From positions 1 to 5,732 of the forward strand of contig JAJYRT010000119.1 in the NCBI GenBank assembly GCA_021793945.1: a DNA stretch of 5,732 bases. Direction: 5' to 3'. Made by a program: the position numbers and the translations under genes. The stretch comes from Thermoplasmata archaeon. GTDB taxonomy: Archaea; Thermoplasmatota; Thermoplasmata; Thermoplasmatales; Thermoplasmataceae. The notes under the pieces were generated by a model. That model saw nothing but the letters and a program-made list of their open reading frames with translations. It ran no database searches and had not been told where the DNA came from. Positions 5,672 through 5,732 of the stretch are shown here, in pieces. Position 1 is the stretch's first letter. Each line of letters starts with the position of its first letter.

Positions 5672-5697
5672 ATTTATATATACTATTTAAACTTTTG
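5672..5697 (-). promoter_or_regulatory. BRE/TATA promoter of the three-gene operon
   Basis: On the minus strand, CAAAAG (5697-5692) is followed directly by TTTAAATA (5691-5684), a near-ideal archaeal BRE plus TATA box. Transcription would start about 25 nt on, near 5662, giving a leader of about 28 nt that contains the GGTGA ribosome binding site. A second AT-rich run, TATATATAAAT (5682-5672), follows immediately and could act as an alternative TATA box with a start near 5651. It is the only strong promoter seen for the operon. Confidence 0.55.
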
Positions 5698-5732
5698 TAG
5701 TTGGAAGTCAGGAAAAATTTCGCATGCCGGCA

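Overview
The window reads as archaeal DNA, most likely from a Thermoplasmata/Thermoplasmatales-type organism. The pointers are a stand-alone Tsr3 (DUF367) ribosomal RNA modifier, promoters that fit a BRE/TATA box about 25 nt upstream of the transcript start, at least one gene that seems to start without a leader, and Shine-Dalgarno sequences of the GGTGA or GAGGAG kind where a leader exists. The lineage is an inference from style and gene content; no marker gene settles it.

Left part (1-1060): the extreme left edge holds only the first few codons of a leftward gene with a good Shine-Dalgarno sequence. Next comes about 220 nt with no convincing gene. A leftward polytopic membrane protein follows, resembling the substrate-binding (S) subunits of ECF vitamin transporters, and it ends in a hairpin plus T-run that looks like a terminator. 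Its start is uncertain (GTG at 932 preferred, ATG at 1058 possible).

Middle part (1060-2145): two rightward genes. The first is tsr3, the 16S/18S rRNA aminocarboxypropyltransferase, apparently leaderless with a GTG start. The second is a small, highly charged helical protein of unknown function, separated from tsr3 by a terminator-like hairpin.

Right part (2222-5732): a leftward three-gene operon reads from one good promoter near 5690. In order it encodes a fold-type II PLP enzyme of the threonine-synthase kind, a DUF1611 (DgcN-type) P-loop protein, and a 474-residue PP-loop ATP pyrophosphatase with a QueC-like zinc-cysteine cluster and an extra N-terminal domain. The first two genes overlap by 16 nt, and the second stop codon directly abuts the third start codon, so the products are probably made together. 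The chemistry each family implies is amino-acid side-chain chemistry, a nucleotide-binding acyl-transfer-type step, and ATP-dependent activation of a carboxylate. Together this suggests a small biosynthetic or catabolic route acting on an amino-acid-like metabolite that I cannot match to a named pathway. It is the most interesting part of the window.

No tRNA, rRNA, CRISPR array, insertion sequence or integration site was recognised.
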